A DNA stretch of 64,000 nucleotides. It comes from Undaria pinnatifida. Taxonomy: Eukaryota; Sar; Phaeophyceae; Laminariales; Alariaceae. The notes beneath the pieces are model-generated. The model ran no database searches and was not told the origin of the DNA. It was given only the letters and a program-made list of their open reading frames with translations. The translations under genes were made by a program, and so were the position numbers. The stretch is taken from contig JABAKD010000027.1 of NCBI GenBank assembly GCA_012845835.1, positions 1,379,001 to 1,443,000 on the forward strand. The letters are read 5' to 3'. Shown piece after piece: positions 53,736 to 64,000 of the stretch (its first letter is position 1; each line of letters begins with the position of its first letter).

Positions 53736-55705
53736 AAAGACTGGGTTGCATGCTGCATCTAACATCAAACTTTCTAGAATAGTAAACATTACAAGCCAGA
53801 TGATATAAAGGGATGTCTTATTGCTTCAATCGTCAGGTTTGTCCCCTTTGAGGATTTATAGCTTCCGCGCACATATTGAAATGTCCCGCCCCCCGCCGCC
53901 CCCCCCATACCCTCCCCCTCCACTGACCCCTCTTGTTCATAAAAAAACCCCAACCCTCCCCCCCCGCCCCTCCGTCCCCCGATTCCCCCCCCCTTCCGCC
54001 TAGTTTGTCCAAACGCCCCACTCACAATCAAAATCGGCCTGAGTAATAAACACCTATACGCAGTTGATATCACGTCATTATCTTTCTGACCATCCATGAC
54101 GTGGTTTTCAATTATTTTCCCCCCAACCCCCCCCCCGACCCCCCTCCAACGCCCCCTCTTTTCCGACCACCTGCACGATCGCCTAGACCTAGCACCACGC
54201 GTATAATAAGCTGCTACATATCTTTGATCTCACAGCCGGAGTGTATTTGAATATTATTTGTGACCTAAACCTCCTAAAAAAATATCACCCCCCCCCCCCC
54301 CCCCCCCCCCTCTTGCTCTCCCTTACTCAAACGCCCCACCAAATATCGAAATCCGCCACATTAATAAACACTTAACGCACAGGATATCACCTCATTATCT
54401 TTCGAGAGCCATCCATGCCGCTGTGTCCCCCCCCCCCCCCCGCCTCGAACGCCCCCTTCTTCCCCATCACCCGTACCATCGCCTAGACCTAGCACCACAC
54501 GTATAACAAACCCCTCACCTAAAGCCTTTCCTCCCCCCCCCCCCCCCCCTCCAACGCCCCCTTTTTTCCGACCACCTGCACGATCGCCTAGACCTAGCAC
54601 AACGAGTATAACAAGCTGCTACATATCTTTGATCTCACAGCCGAAGTGTATTTGAATTTTATTTGTGACCTAAACCTCCTAAAAAATCTCACCCCCCCCC
54701 CCCCCCCCCCCTCTTGCTCTCCCTTACTCAAACGCCCCACCAAATATCGAAATCCGCCACATTAATAAACACTTCACGCACAGGATATCACCTCATTATC
54801 TTTCGAGAGCCATCCATGCCGCTGTGTCCCCCCCCCCCCCCCCCCGCCTCGAACGCCCCCTTCTTCCCCACCACCCGCACCATCGCCTAGACCTAGCACC
54901 ACACGAGTAACAAACCCCTCACCTAAAGCCCTTCCTCCCCCCCCCCCCTCCCCCCCCCTCCCCCCCCCGCCCCCCCCCCGCCCCCACACACCCCACCTTC
55001 CCCCCAACCCATCCCAACCCCACCCCCTCGAACACTCCACCCTCTCTTTACTCACTGATTGTACGACTTACTCCAGGATATACATGATAAACTGATGTAT
55101 TATTTCCAAAACCGTCGCATTAATCCCCTCAAAATAATGTATAGCTTCCAGGCACATATTGAGCTGCCCCACACGCCCCCCCCCCCCCCCCCGCCCCAAT
55201 CCTCCCCCCCCGCCCCCAATAGTATACTGGTGCCAAACCCGTCAGATTTATCCCCTCGAAAGGATTTATAGCTTACATGCACAAATTGCCCCCTTCCCCC
55301 CCCCCCCCCCCCCCCTCCTCCAAACCCGCTCGCTTTTGATCAAAACCAGGCCCCCACGTCCTTCAAAACTCCGCCCCACCCCCCTCACCGGTTGTTCGAC
55401 TTACAAGATTCACTTGATAAAAGGATACATTTCCCTTCACAGCTGTCAGATTTTGTCCCCCTCAGAAACGGGTTTTATAGTTTCAGCGCACAGACTGACA
55501 AAAATCACCCTGTTGACCCTGATAGCTACACTGTAGTTGTAACAGGAGTCGCCGACCTATATCCTTAATGAGGACACACAACTCGTAATACGCGCGATCG
55601 GAGTATCACACACAGCTTGCAAAGACGAGTTTCGACGAATCGAGTTTCGACGAAATCTTCGATCTCACAGCTGGGGTGTATTTTCATTTTTTATAATATA
55701 TGTAA
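53736..55705. repeat. Family G modular repeat, copy 5 (C-rich, near full length)
   Basis: Starts GGGTTGCATGCTGCATCTAA and ends GGGGTGTATTTTCATTTTTT with an AT-rich edge. Internally, at least four CAGATTT-TCCCC-to-TATAG modules, two ATCCGCCACATTAATAAACA modules and four ATCGCCTAGACCTAGCAC modules are each followed by C tracts of 10-25. An inner block of about 360 bp (54180-54540) is tandemly duplicated at 54545-54905. The uninterrupted CACGTATAACAAACC near 54498 is the empty site of the MITE in copy 1. Confidence 0.8.
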
Positions 55706-56344
55706 CGCTCATATTTTACTTTCTAGATCTGACACGACCACGAGGAAAATAATGAACCGATCAATGCTACTGAACATTGCCTCGATAGGTGATAGTCTAA
55801 AACCCCTATCCGTGGTCTATCTTCACCACTTCCCCACAACGGAAGCGGGGTATCCACTTTTTATGCAATATCATGTTCCACTTGAAACCAACTTACACAC
55901 CAATCGGAGATACGACGCATGTCAGTTTCCACCGATGTGTAATGCAGACTTCCTCACGCAATTCATCACACTCGAATTAATGTATCCCGTGCTTTCAAAC
56001 CTAATGAAGAGCTAACGCTAACGCTTTGTCTATACAATGACAGCTATAGGCGCCATTAAAATTTAAACTCGAAACCTTTCGTGCTACTGGCTCCACTGAC
56101 GACACTGGACAGGTTGCGACCCGGCAAATTTACTGTTGCTCGTGCGACTCAAACAACTAACACACACACTCAACTTGGGTGATTAACCCGAGTGCACTAG
56201 TTATCCGCTAACCCAGACGGAATTATCCTACGGGTCATGATGCAGTAACTACGTAACCCCCCTTCCCCATCGGGGAGGAGTTTGTATATAGTTGTTTTGG
56301 CAGGGTGGGGGAGAAGAGAGGCGGGGGGGAGGAGTTGATATCTA
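55706..56344. other. Spacer between family G copies 5 and 6; no gene recognised
   Basis: A 132-aa plus-strand ORF (55617-56015) starts in the repeat end and has no motif. Nothing else supported. Confidence 0.4.
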
Positions 56345-57725
56345 TATTTTGGGTTGCATACTACATGTAATATCAAACCTTCTAGAAAATAAACATCACC
56401 ATGCGGGTGACGTCAAGGGGTGTCTTCTTGCTGCAACCGTCACATTCGTCCCCTTCAAGGGTTTATAGTTTCCGCGCACATATTGAAATGCTCGCCCCCC
56501 CCCGATCCCTCTTGTTCAAACGCCTCACCCGAAATCAAAATCTACCAGAGTAGTAGACACTACCAGCCAGCTGATATCGTCTCATTATGCATCTAGCCAT
56601 CCATGCCGTAGCTCCAACTCATCTCCGCCCACCCCCCCCCCCCTTTTGTTCCCCGCCCAGATCGTTGAAACGCCCCACTTACAATCGAAATCGGCCAGAG
56701 AAATAATACTTCTAAGCAACTGGTATCACGTCCTTATCTTTCTAGCTATCCATGACGTAGCTTTCATTCATCCCCTCTCCCCCCCTCCAACGCCCCCTCC
56801 TTGCCCACACCCCGCACGATCGCCTAGACCCAGCACCGCGCGTATAGCAAGCCCCTCCATATATGATTAATACGCGCGATCGGAGGATCACATACAATGT
56901 TGCGAAGATCAGTGTCGACCAAATGCTTGATCTCATAGCTGGAGTGTTTTATAACATTATGTGTGACCTACACCTCTTGAACCCCCCCCCCCCCTTTTTT
57001 TTCATCCTCGCTTTCTCTTGCTTAAACGCCCCACCTACTATCGAAATCCGCCAGAGTAATAAACACTTCCACGCCCTGGATATCGCCTCGTTATCGTTTT
57101 AGAGCCGTCCATGCCGCTGCTGCAATTCCCACCCACCCCCGCCCCCAACGCCCCCTCCTTCCCCACCACCCGCACCATCGCCTAGACCTAGCACCACGCG
57201 TATAGCAAACCCCTACATCCATGCGACCTAAAGCCCCCCCCCCCCGGCCCCCGGCCCCGCCGGCACATTCCCCTCCCCCTCCCCCACAAGAAGGATTTAT
57301 AGTTTTCACGCACAAATTGACCTGCCCCACCCGTCCCCTCCCCCCCCTCCTCCCCTCCCGCCCCCCTTTTGATCAAAATCAGGCCCCCACGTCCTCAAAA
57401 GCTCCGCCCTCCCCTCACCGGTTAATCGAGTTAGAGTATTCACTTGATAAGCTCGTGCATTTCCTTCCACAGCTGTCAGATTTTGTCCCTCTCAGAAACG
57501 GGTTTTATAGTTTCCGCGCACAGACTGCCTAACATCACCCAGTTGACCCTGATAGCTACACTGTAGTTGCAAGGGGAGTCGCCGACCAATATTCTTAATG
57601 AGGACACACAAACCGTAATACGCGCGATCGGAGTATCACACACAGCTTGCAAAGATGAGGTTCGACAAAATATTCGATCTCACAGCTGGAGTGTGTTTTA
57701 TTTTGTATAGTATATTTTGAGGGGG
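56345..57725. repeat. Family G modular repeat, copy 6 (C-rich)
   Basis: Starts GGGTTGCATACTACATGTAA and ends GGAGTGTGTTTTATTTTGTA. About 1.38 kb, shorter than copy 5 because it lacks the inner duplication. Same module order. Confidence 0.8.
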
Positions 57726-58836
57726 CTTGCGGCAGCTGGATACATACCTGATAGACTACATGAAGTTTTTTGGCAAGGACATCCGGGACAAGAGACTACA
57801 TGGCGCGGAATGGGATATGTACCTCTCCGCCCGATAATGTAAGGACCGCTTAGGAAACTGATATAGGAACTCAAGCGGTCAGAACAGGCGTCCAGACGAA
57901 GACGCGGGGAAATCGCGGTCTCGTGTGGGGAGCCGTCTCACTGCTTGAGCGCGACCGGTAGGTAGGTCGACCGCGGTTCGTTGTGTGGGTGGGGGAGGCG
58001 TACGCAAGAGGGGAGAGGAAGGGAGCGGCTCTCCTTCCCCTCTTCCATTCTGCTATTTTATTTAGAGGTAAGGGAAGCGTACGCATCCGGGGGGGGGGGC
58101 GGGAGCAGTGCAGCCCTTCCCTACCCCCCCCACAACCACGACTTCGTCAATTAATGTACAGCGTCTTTCGTGGGAATGAAAACCCAAAGGGACGAGGGGA
58201 AGATTTTGACCTACCAGTATAGCGATGACTTTACCTACAAGTCTGACCAGAGGGTCTGCATAATTCCCCACTTGCTGTCGAATCGAGAAACCGAGGCCGC
58301 AGAAGGTTCAGCACAGCAGGCCTGGTGTGAGCGGACGGTCAGCAGATTTCCCCTTCCCGTCGAAAACCGAGACAGTGTCGGCTTCGCGGAAGACTCACAC
58401 CAAAGTGCAAACAGCTTGAGCAGAGGGCCAGTTTACCCCACTTTCACGCGGATCGAAGCAGGATCGTTCACGCAGAAGGCTCAAACCAGAAGGGCCGTTC
58501 ATTCATTCAGCACTGCAGAACGCCCACAGCAGTACAGAAGATGCCGTTGGGTACTCCCCACCAGTATGGGGAGGAACCATACCCACCGCTGAGGTGGGAG
58601 CACAGCGCAGAACTGACAGAGTGGCAAGAACGGTACGGGCAAGTCCACACAGCAGTACAGAAGATGCCGTCGGGTACCTTCCACCAGTATGGGGCGGCAC
58701 CACCTCCACCGCTAAGTTGGGAGCACAGGCGTAGTGCAAAGCAGACAGAGTGGCGCGAACGGTACGGGTAAATCGAGCCGTCCCTGCCCCAACGAGATAA
58801 TCGCATGTTCGTTCCGGTCGATTCGCGGGAGAGTAG
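57726..58836 (+). other. Unassigned; possible ORF1 remains of the downstream RT relic
   Basis: ORF 58170-58592 (140 aa) and 58541-58771 (76 aa) are plus-strand and partly overlap in different frames. The second encodes two adjacent 41-43-residue repeats (AVQKMPSGTFHQYG...WEH...TEW-ERYG; 58515-58643 and 58644-58770). Position just upstream of RT suggests a gag-like ORF, which is inference only. Confidence 0.35.
58515..58770 (+). repeat. 129-bp tandem duplication
   Basis: Two units sharing CACAGCAGTACAGAAGATGC, CACCAGTATGGGG, TGGGAGCACAG and CGAACGGTACGGG. Length is a multiple of three. Confidence 0.75.
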
Positions 58837-60610
58837 CTGGTCAGCACGCTCACGGCTTCCTTATGGGGTGTCGCTCAGTCGAAACAGAATATAACGCATG
58901 GTACAGCAATAGCACGCAGAAAACATATAGTCTACGGAGATTACCTCGATACGCAAGAAAGAGAACATGCCTTTTACAAGCTAGCGTACGTTAGCACAAC
59001 CTTGATGCGAGATAACAGAGGAGTCGTGAGAGACGTAGCCCGAGCGGTAGGAGGATCCCTGGTAGCACCGCTGATAGACCTCACACACATACAACGATAC
59101 TTCGGACACTTGAAAAGCTTCGGGGCAGTTGTGTCGATAGTCACAGGAGGGGTACCTGTGAACACGGTCACGACGGACGCTGATCTTGAGCGTGCGTTAC
59201 AGTACGGAAATCACCGCAGCGTCACCGAACACTTGCCAGCAGTATGGAAGAAAATTGTGGAAGATACATGAGCCAAACCTGTGCAGCGATATCAAAATCA
59301 ACCGCGCACGACATCCCGAATCTAAGAGGCTCGCCATTGGCGGCCGTCGTGACACACAAGGTGCGAATAATCTATGACTAGTCGTTCGATGAACAGAGCA
59401 GAGAGCAGAACGGAAGATTAGACAGACACTAACCCGGGTACCGTCCCCCAACGCGTGTGCGCTCTGGCGCTGCCCGAGCTTCTCGCCGAACACGTGACAC
59501 TAAGTACTTACAAAACAGTTCCCGGAAAAGAGAATTCTGATTAGCACGGCCGATGTGTCCGACGCTTTACGCAACGTCCGGGTTGATGCGGACGAAGCCC
59601 ACAAAATGTTGCTACACATTTGGAGAGTTGGTAGTGATTGGCTTTCGTTTGACTCTTGAGGTGGCCTGGGTCACCTGGGTTCTGGGGTGTCATGTCAGTG
59701 GCCGCTGAACACGCGCACTGCAACACCACACAATCAATTCCACCCAGCTCTTAGACGAAGGAAAATATATGATGGCCCACGTAAAGGTGGTGGATTGTTG
59801 GGAAGATGTAAAACCCACGCCGATACCGCCGGACGCAAAAAATGGAGCACAAGCTGGGGTAGAATTAGACGATCCATTTTTCGCGACCGTGCACGTGGAC
59901 GATTACATACTGATTAAGGTGGAACACTCAGACGACGACACGACCGCCCTTATCGCGTCGGCCTCGTTAGACTCGCATCACGTGCGGTTGTTCAGACAGC
60001 GAGAAGAAGGCGTGACACCCTTCCTAGTTCTCAAAAATAGCACAGACAGATTGGGACACCACGATCGATGCCCTAGGGTTCACTATCAACCAGCACGTGT
60101 ACTATGAAATCTCGTTTTCACGTAAAAAAGGTCGACGCGATAAAGAGGGCGCTGCGTGAGCAGTGGCCGGTGGACCATAGGCAAGCGAAGGTTAGAAAAG
60201 TTCTCAGTAAAGCCGGGAACTTGTGGAACCTCACGTATTTAGTGCGGGCTGGCAGATATTTGGTGTGGAGACTGCTGCGTCTTTCGGGGTTGCACGACTC
60301 ACCATGTATGTAGCAAAAACCAGAATCGTACACGGTACAACACGGTAGAGAATTACACGCGGACTTCCTCTTCTGGCAATGAGCATCGACAACCCGCTAC
60401 TGCTAGAGAGAGACTCGAAGCGCTCCCCGCTAAACGGCGATAAAACGACGCGCCAAAAGCACTAACTACTAATTTGACGCCAGCTTCGGCGCGGTGGACG
60501 ATAGCTACGTTGAGAGGAAGGGATTTCAGAGGTATGACGTGCCGCAAGAACTAACCATCTAACTCAAAAGAAAAGCCGAACTTGGAGCACGTTTCGTAAA
60601 GAGGTAGAAG
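58837..60610 (+). pseudogene. Reverse transcriptase/RNase H retroelement relic (DIRS-like suspected)
   Basis: Fragments lie in order on the plus strand. An N-terminal region (58837-59271, 144 codons) contains GDYLDTQEREHAFYKLAYVS. RT motif A is TADVSDALRNVRVDADEA (about 59546-59600). An RT segment with FFATVHVDDYILIKVEHSDD (VDD at about 59894) sits at 59769-60080, and a connection domain, AIKRALREQWPVDHRQAKVR to GRYLVWRLLRLSGLH, at 60104-60300. RNase H traces include ADFLFWQ and GAVDDSYVERKGFQRYDVP (about 60360-60580). The layout with a long connection and D-A-S-type RNase H is like DIRS/tyrosine-recombinase elements, but no recombinase was seen here. Many stops and shifts. Confidence 0.65.
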
Positions 60611-60867
60611 CGGGGACAAGAACGGGGCAGCCCAGGTGCTGGCCGTTCGTATCATACTTCGGTTTCATAGTGCATTTATACGATAGGGTGATATTCTAAT
60701 CCATTCAGGGGTCTACAGGTGAAAAACTAATCCAGAATTCTTGAGCCATACCAAATGGGATGAAGCAGGATGAAGAATAAAAAAAAGAAAAACTCCAATG
60801 AATGATAGATACGCAGTCCTGCCCCTCGACATTTCTTAGGGTGGCGGTTTACTTCGTAAACTCGGTA
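60611..60867. other. No gene recognised
   Basis: Short spacer. No signature. Confidence 0.3.
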
Positions 60868-61010
60868 CCGGTATTTTTGTTGTTGTTCTCACATTAACTC
60901 GCATAATCAAGTCCGTGGTCACAGGACAGGCTCTAGTCACTCTGGATTGGAAGAATACCCAGGGCAAAAAAAAACACAAAACAAGAACAAGAGTGGTACG
61001 TACACACATA
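60868..61010 (-). repeat. LINE 3' UTR fragment (copy E)
   Basis: GTTGTTGTTCTCACATTAAC, CGCATAATCAAGTCCGTGG, CACAGGACAGGCTCTAGTCA and an AAAACACAAAACAAG run, as in copy A. Only three GTT units in the tail. Confidence 0.75.
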
Positions 61011-61017
61011 GACTATA

Positions 61018-61465
61018 TATTATCTCTGTCTTAGAATTGGAGACCTCAGAGCCCCACAGTGACACGGTAAAAATCATGGGCGTGAAATCGTACATTTGAG
61101 ACAATAATAAGTTGAAAGGAAGCACAGGCAGATCTGATAAAATTACGGTAAACCACACTGCCGACCCATCGCATACCCACTTGAGACGACCTCTACGAAA
61201 TACAGTACCATACACCTAACGATGTAAAGTCACCCTCGCGGTCAATAGTGGTGGCATCGCATTTATATGACATCGCATACCCACCTCGCCAGATGCATTG
61301 GTAGGATGTATCTCTGTCTTAAAATTGACGACCGCAGAGCCCCACATCGGCAAGGTAAAAATCATGGGCGTGAGATCGTACATTTATTTGAGACAACAAT
61401 AATTTGAAAGGAAGCACAGGCAGATGTGTTAAAGTTACGGTAAACAACCTCACCAACCCATTACG
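61018..61465. repeat. Direct duplication of about 150 bp, 289 bp apart
   Basis: TATCTCTGTCTTAGAATTG, AGAGCCCCACA, GGTAAAAATCATGGGCGTGA, ATCGTACATTT, GAAAGGAAGCACAGGCAGAT and TTACGGTAAAC occur at 61018-61158 and 61307-61446. Confidence 0.8.
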
Positions 61466-61526
61466 TAGGGTATTTCGTACATACCGTCTGCATGATCGCC
61501 TCCCAACCTATGCCAAGCGAAGTATG

Positions 61527-61608
61527 ACTAACGAGGTAACGTAATTGAGCGCGTGTATACCAAGTACGACTAACGAGGTAACGTAATTGAGCGCATGCAT
61601 ACCAAGCG
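61527..61608. repeat. 37-39 bp direct repeat, two units
   Basis: ACTAACGAGGTAACGTAATTGAG-type block followed by CGCGTGTATACCAAG or CGCATGCATACCAAG at 61528 and 61567. Confidence 0.85.
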
Positions 61609-62459
61609 TTCCTTAAAAGGGTAGTTTTGTCCGTAGACGAAGTAACGGCCTCCGCAAACGAAGTAACGGACAAAGCAGGGTTTATTGGAGACATACCGAG
61701 GCATGTCTGTATCGGGAACTGGGATAGAGCAAGTTTGGTTTTGGGGATGGAAGGGCCTGCACGCAGTCCTTTCGAGAAAGGCATCGCGTGTAGGTCAGCA
61801 TCCCCACGTCGGGCACGAGCAAGCACGAGGTCCTGTGACGAGCACGGGCAGACGTGAGGTAGTCGCTGGTTTGGCCATCCAAGCCAGGTATTTGTGCTAT
61901 CTTTTCTGTGCCTTCTGTTCTGCTCCGGCCCCTTCGCTGGACAACGAGCTGAACGTGGGGAGCGAGCTGACGCGACACGAACAGGAGAGACCCGCTGCAA
62001 GGACTGGAACCAGCGAGTCCCAGAAACAACACGGTATGTGTGGATGCGTAGGGATTGCCGACTGACGATAGGGTGTTATCTAACGATAGGCGAAGAGACG
62101 CTGAGTGGGAGCGGCGCCCGCGCCCCAGTAACGGGAGGCGGGCCGTTGAGGAGAGAGAGGGAAAAAGAAAAAGGAAAAAAAGAAAAAGCCGCCGGCAGTG
62201 TACGATGGAGACATATTGGTTTATGCACATTACACGAGTACATCTAACACCACCCAGCTGAGGCTGGGGAGGCCCCAGGACGCCGGTACAGCCAGTTTTA
62301 TTAGAAATACGGCCGCTGTGAGTGCGTGTGTGTGAGTACGACCCAATGAAAGGGTGGTTTGTTAACCGTGGCGTTCCTTTGCCTTGCCGCGTGTGGTCGC
62401 GGATGTATATGGAAACGAGACAGAGAAATGCATACATACGAGTACGTACGTTCGTACAT
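61609..62459. other. No gene recognised
   Basis: Overlapping ORFs on both strands up to 251 aa (61682-62437 minus), with no domain. An ambiguous frame with Arg/Ser-rich composition. Confidence 0.35.
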
Positions 62460-64000
62460 GATACTCATGGAAACATGTCGATGTATTGCAGCCAGAATAA
62501 CTGGGATACATGCAGTCTTGCTACAGCCCGGGGCATGATACTGACGGAATATTGCCGCTATAATAATGTCGAGTCGGTCCTCTGTGGAGACAGCAGTACT
62601 GTGTGCGATGAAAACTTATCGACGCACGACCGACACGGGGTGGCTTGCTGTAGAGACAGCATACATACAGTCCTCCTACAAGCCCTGAGCACGATACTCA
62701 TGGGAAAATGCCGCAGTATTGCCGCTGTAATAATTTGCGTCGGTCCGCTGTGGAGACAACAGTACTGTGCGCGATGAAAACTTATCGACGCACGACCGAC
62801 ACGGTGTGGCTAGCGGTAGAGACAGCATACATACAGTCCTCCTACAAGCCCTGAGCACGATACTCATGGGAAAATGCCGCAGTATTGCCGCTATAATAAT
62901 TTGCGTCGGTCCGCCGCGGAGACAGCAGTACTGTGCGCGATGAAAACTTATCGACGCACGACCGACACGGTGTGGCTTGCTGTAGAGACAGCATACATAC
63001 AGCCCTGCTACAAGCCCTGTGCAGGACACTCATGGAAATGCCGAAGTACTGCCGCTAGAATAATTTGCGTCGGCTCGCTGTGGAGACAGTACTACCGTGT
63101 GCGATGAAAACATATCGATGCACGACCGACACGGTGTTGCTTGCTGTGGAGACGGCAGGGAGCAGGCTCGCTGTGGAGACAGCGGGTGCTTCTGCTCGAG
63201 GGGGGGGGACCCGTTCCCACCCCCCTTCGCGACCCAGGTGGAAACGCACGATGAAAACATATCGATACGACCACCTGCGGAGAGGAAGGAAAGAGAAAAA
63301 AAATGGGGGGGGTGGGCTGTGGCCTATATTTCCCTATAGTTTTTCTTTCTTTTTTCTTTCCCGTCTTTTAATTATGTCCTTATTTAGGATACATACGGTC
63401 TGGCTACAGGCCCTGTGCATGATAATCATGGAAACATGTCGAAACATTGCAGCTAGAATCAATTTGAGTCGGTCGGCTGCGGAGACAGTACTGCGTGCGA
63501 TGAAAACATATCGATGCACGATCGACACGGTGTTGCTTGCTGTGGAGACAGCAGGGAGCAGGCTCGCTGTGGAGACAGCGGGTGCTTCTGCGCGAGGGGG
63601 GGGGGGGGGGCGTTTCCACCCCCCTTCGCGACCCAGGTGGAAACGCACGATGAAAACATATCGTTACGACCACCTGCGTAGAGGAAAGAAAGAGAAGGAA
63701 AAAGGGGGGGGCCCGTGGCCTATATCCCCCTATAAGTTTTCCCCGTTTTTTTTTAATTATTTCCTTATTACGCACGAGCCGCCCGCTGTGGAGACAGTGG
63801 GGGGGGGCAGGCCCGCGGTGAAAAACGGCGGGCGCTACTGCCCGAGAGGGAGTAAAAATTAACGACTCCCTCCGGCTTGAGCTGGGCTGGAATGCACGAT
63901 GAAAACACTTGATGCATGAACGCCCGTGAGTTGGTGGCTGTGGAGACAGCGAGGAGCGGGTTCGCTGTGGAGACAGCGGGCACCACCGCTCGAGGGGGAG
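62460..64000. repeat. Satellite array, 166-bp unit with a larger unit, runs off the right edge
   Basis: GATACTCATGG-type unit starts lie at 62460, 62537, 62693, 62859 and 63025; the last three intervals are 156, 166 and 166 bp. From 63025 a longer unit (to about 63420, then repeated 63420-63780) adds a G run, CGACCCAGGTGGAAACGCAC, CGACCACCTGCG and an A/G-rich tail. Units share GCGATGAAAAC...ATCGA and GCTGTNGAGACAGC, a 5-bp stem with a 4-base loop. ORFs across it are artefacts. Confidence 0.85.

Noticed and set aside
55617-56015. 132-aa ORF as a host gene
   Set aside because: Begins within the end of a family G repeat and shows no motif or splice evidence.
61682-62437. 251-aa minus-strand ORF
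   Set aside because: No domain, overlapping open frames on both strands, and composition like the surrounding non-coding DNA.
62460-64000. Possible CRISPR array
   Set aside because: Units are 156-166 bp and wholly repetitive without unique spacers, no cas genes, and a eukaryotic context.

Overview
This window looks like nuclear DNA of a eukaryote, not a prokaryote. There are no operons, ribosome-binding sites or rRNA genes. The one convincing host gene has introns, and most of the rest is decayed retroelements, satellites and microsatellites. A stramenopile, most likely a brown alga, is my best guess. The reasons are intermediate GC, a TTAGGG-type telomere motif, a secretory HxRxGD glycosyltransferase-like gene with small exons, and retroelement proteins of a stramenopile flavour. 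This is inference from sequence impressions, not a database result.

Layout. 1-4.3 kb: a decayed LTR-retroelement polyprotein with a NADAR-like domain just upstream of a retropepsin, and a Tudor/SH3-like C-terminus. 4.6-7.0 kb: tandem repeats and a G-rich tract. 7.0-9.7 kb: a reverse-strand LINE 3' half split by a fold-back element of CCACGG/CCGTGG arms around a telomere-like centre. 9.8-13.1 kb: a C-tract modular repeat (family G) carrying a clean 272-bp MITE. 13.3-16.9 kb: further LINE copies, including an RT-bearing one, with (GTT)n and (TTTTC)n expansions. 17-23.4 kb: tRNA-like and dispersed repeats, a diverged tandem array and another family G copy.

24.2-29.5 kb: the host gene, four exons predicting about 503 aa with an N-terminal signal or anchor and an HVRMGD motif. 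Its first intron is 2.6 kb, apparently GC-AG, and holds two tandem arrays. 31.0-47.6 kb: a nested retrotransposon cluster. A reverse-strand Ty3/Gypsy element with LTRs at 30986-31446 and 47160-47594 was invaded by a forward Ty1/Copia element (31898-39633, TSD GACGG). A 436-bp solo-LTR-like sequence is inserted in its pol (42735-43170, TSD TCAG). All polyproteins are broken.

47.8-53.5 kb: dispersed and tandem non-coding repeats, several being inverted copies of repeats at 18-20 kb and 26 kb. 53.7-57.7 kb: two near full-length copies of family G. 58.8-60.6 kb: a third type of RT/RNase H relic (DIRS-like suspected). 61-64 kb: duplicated blocks and a satellite with a 166-bp unit that runs off the right edge.

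Functionally the window is a retroelement graveyard around a single likely working gene. The most unusual items are the NADAR-retropepsin association, the fold-back element with a telomere-like core, the modular family G repeats, and the MITE with empty sites in the same window.
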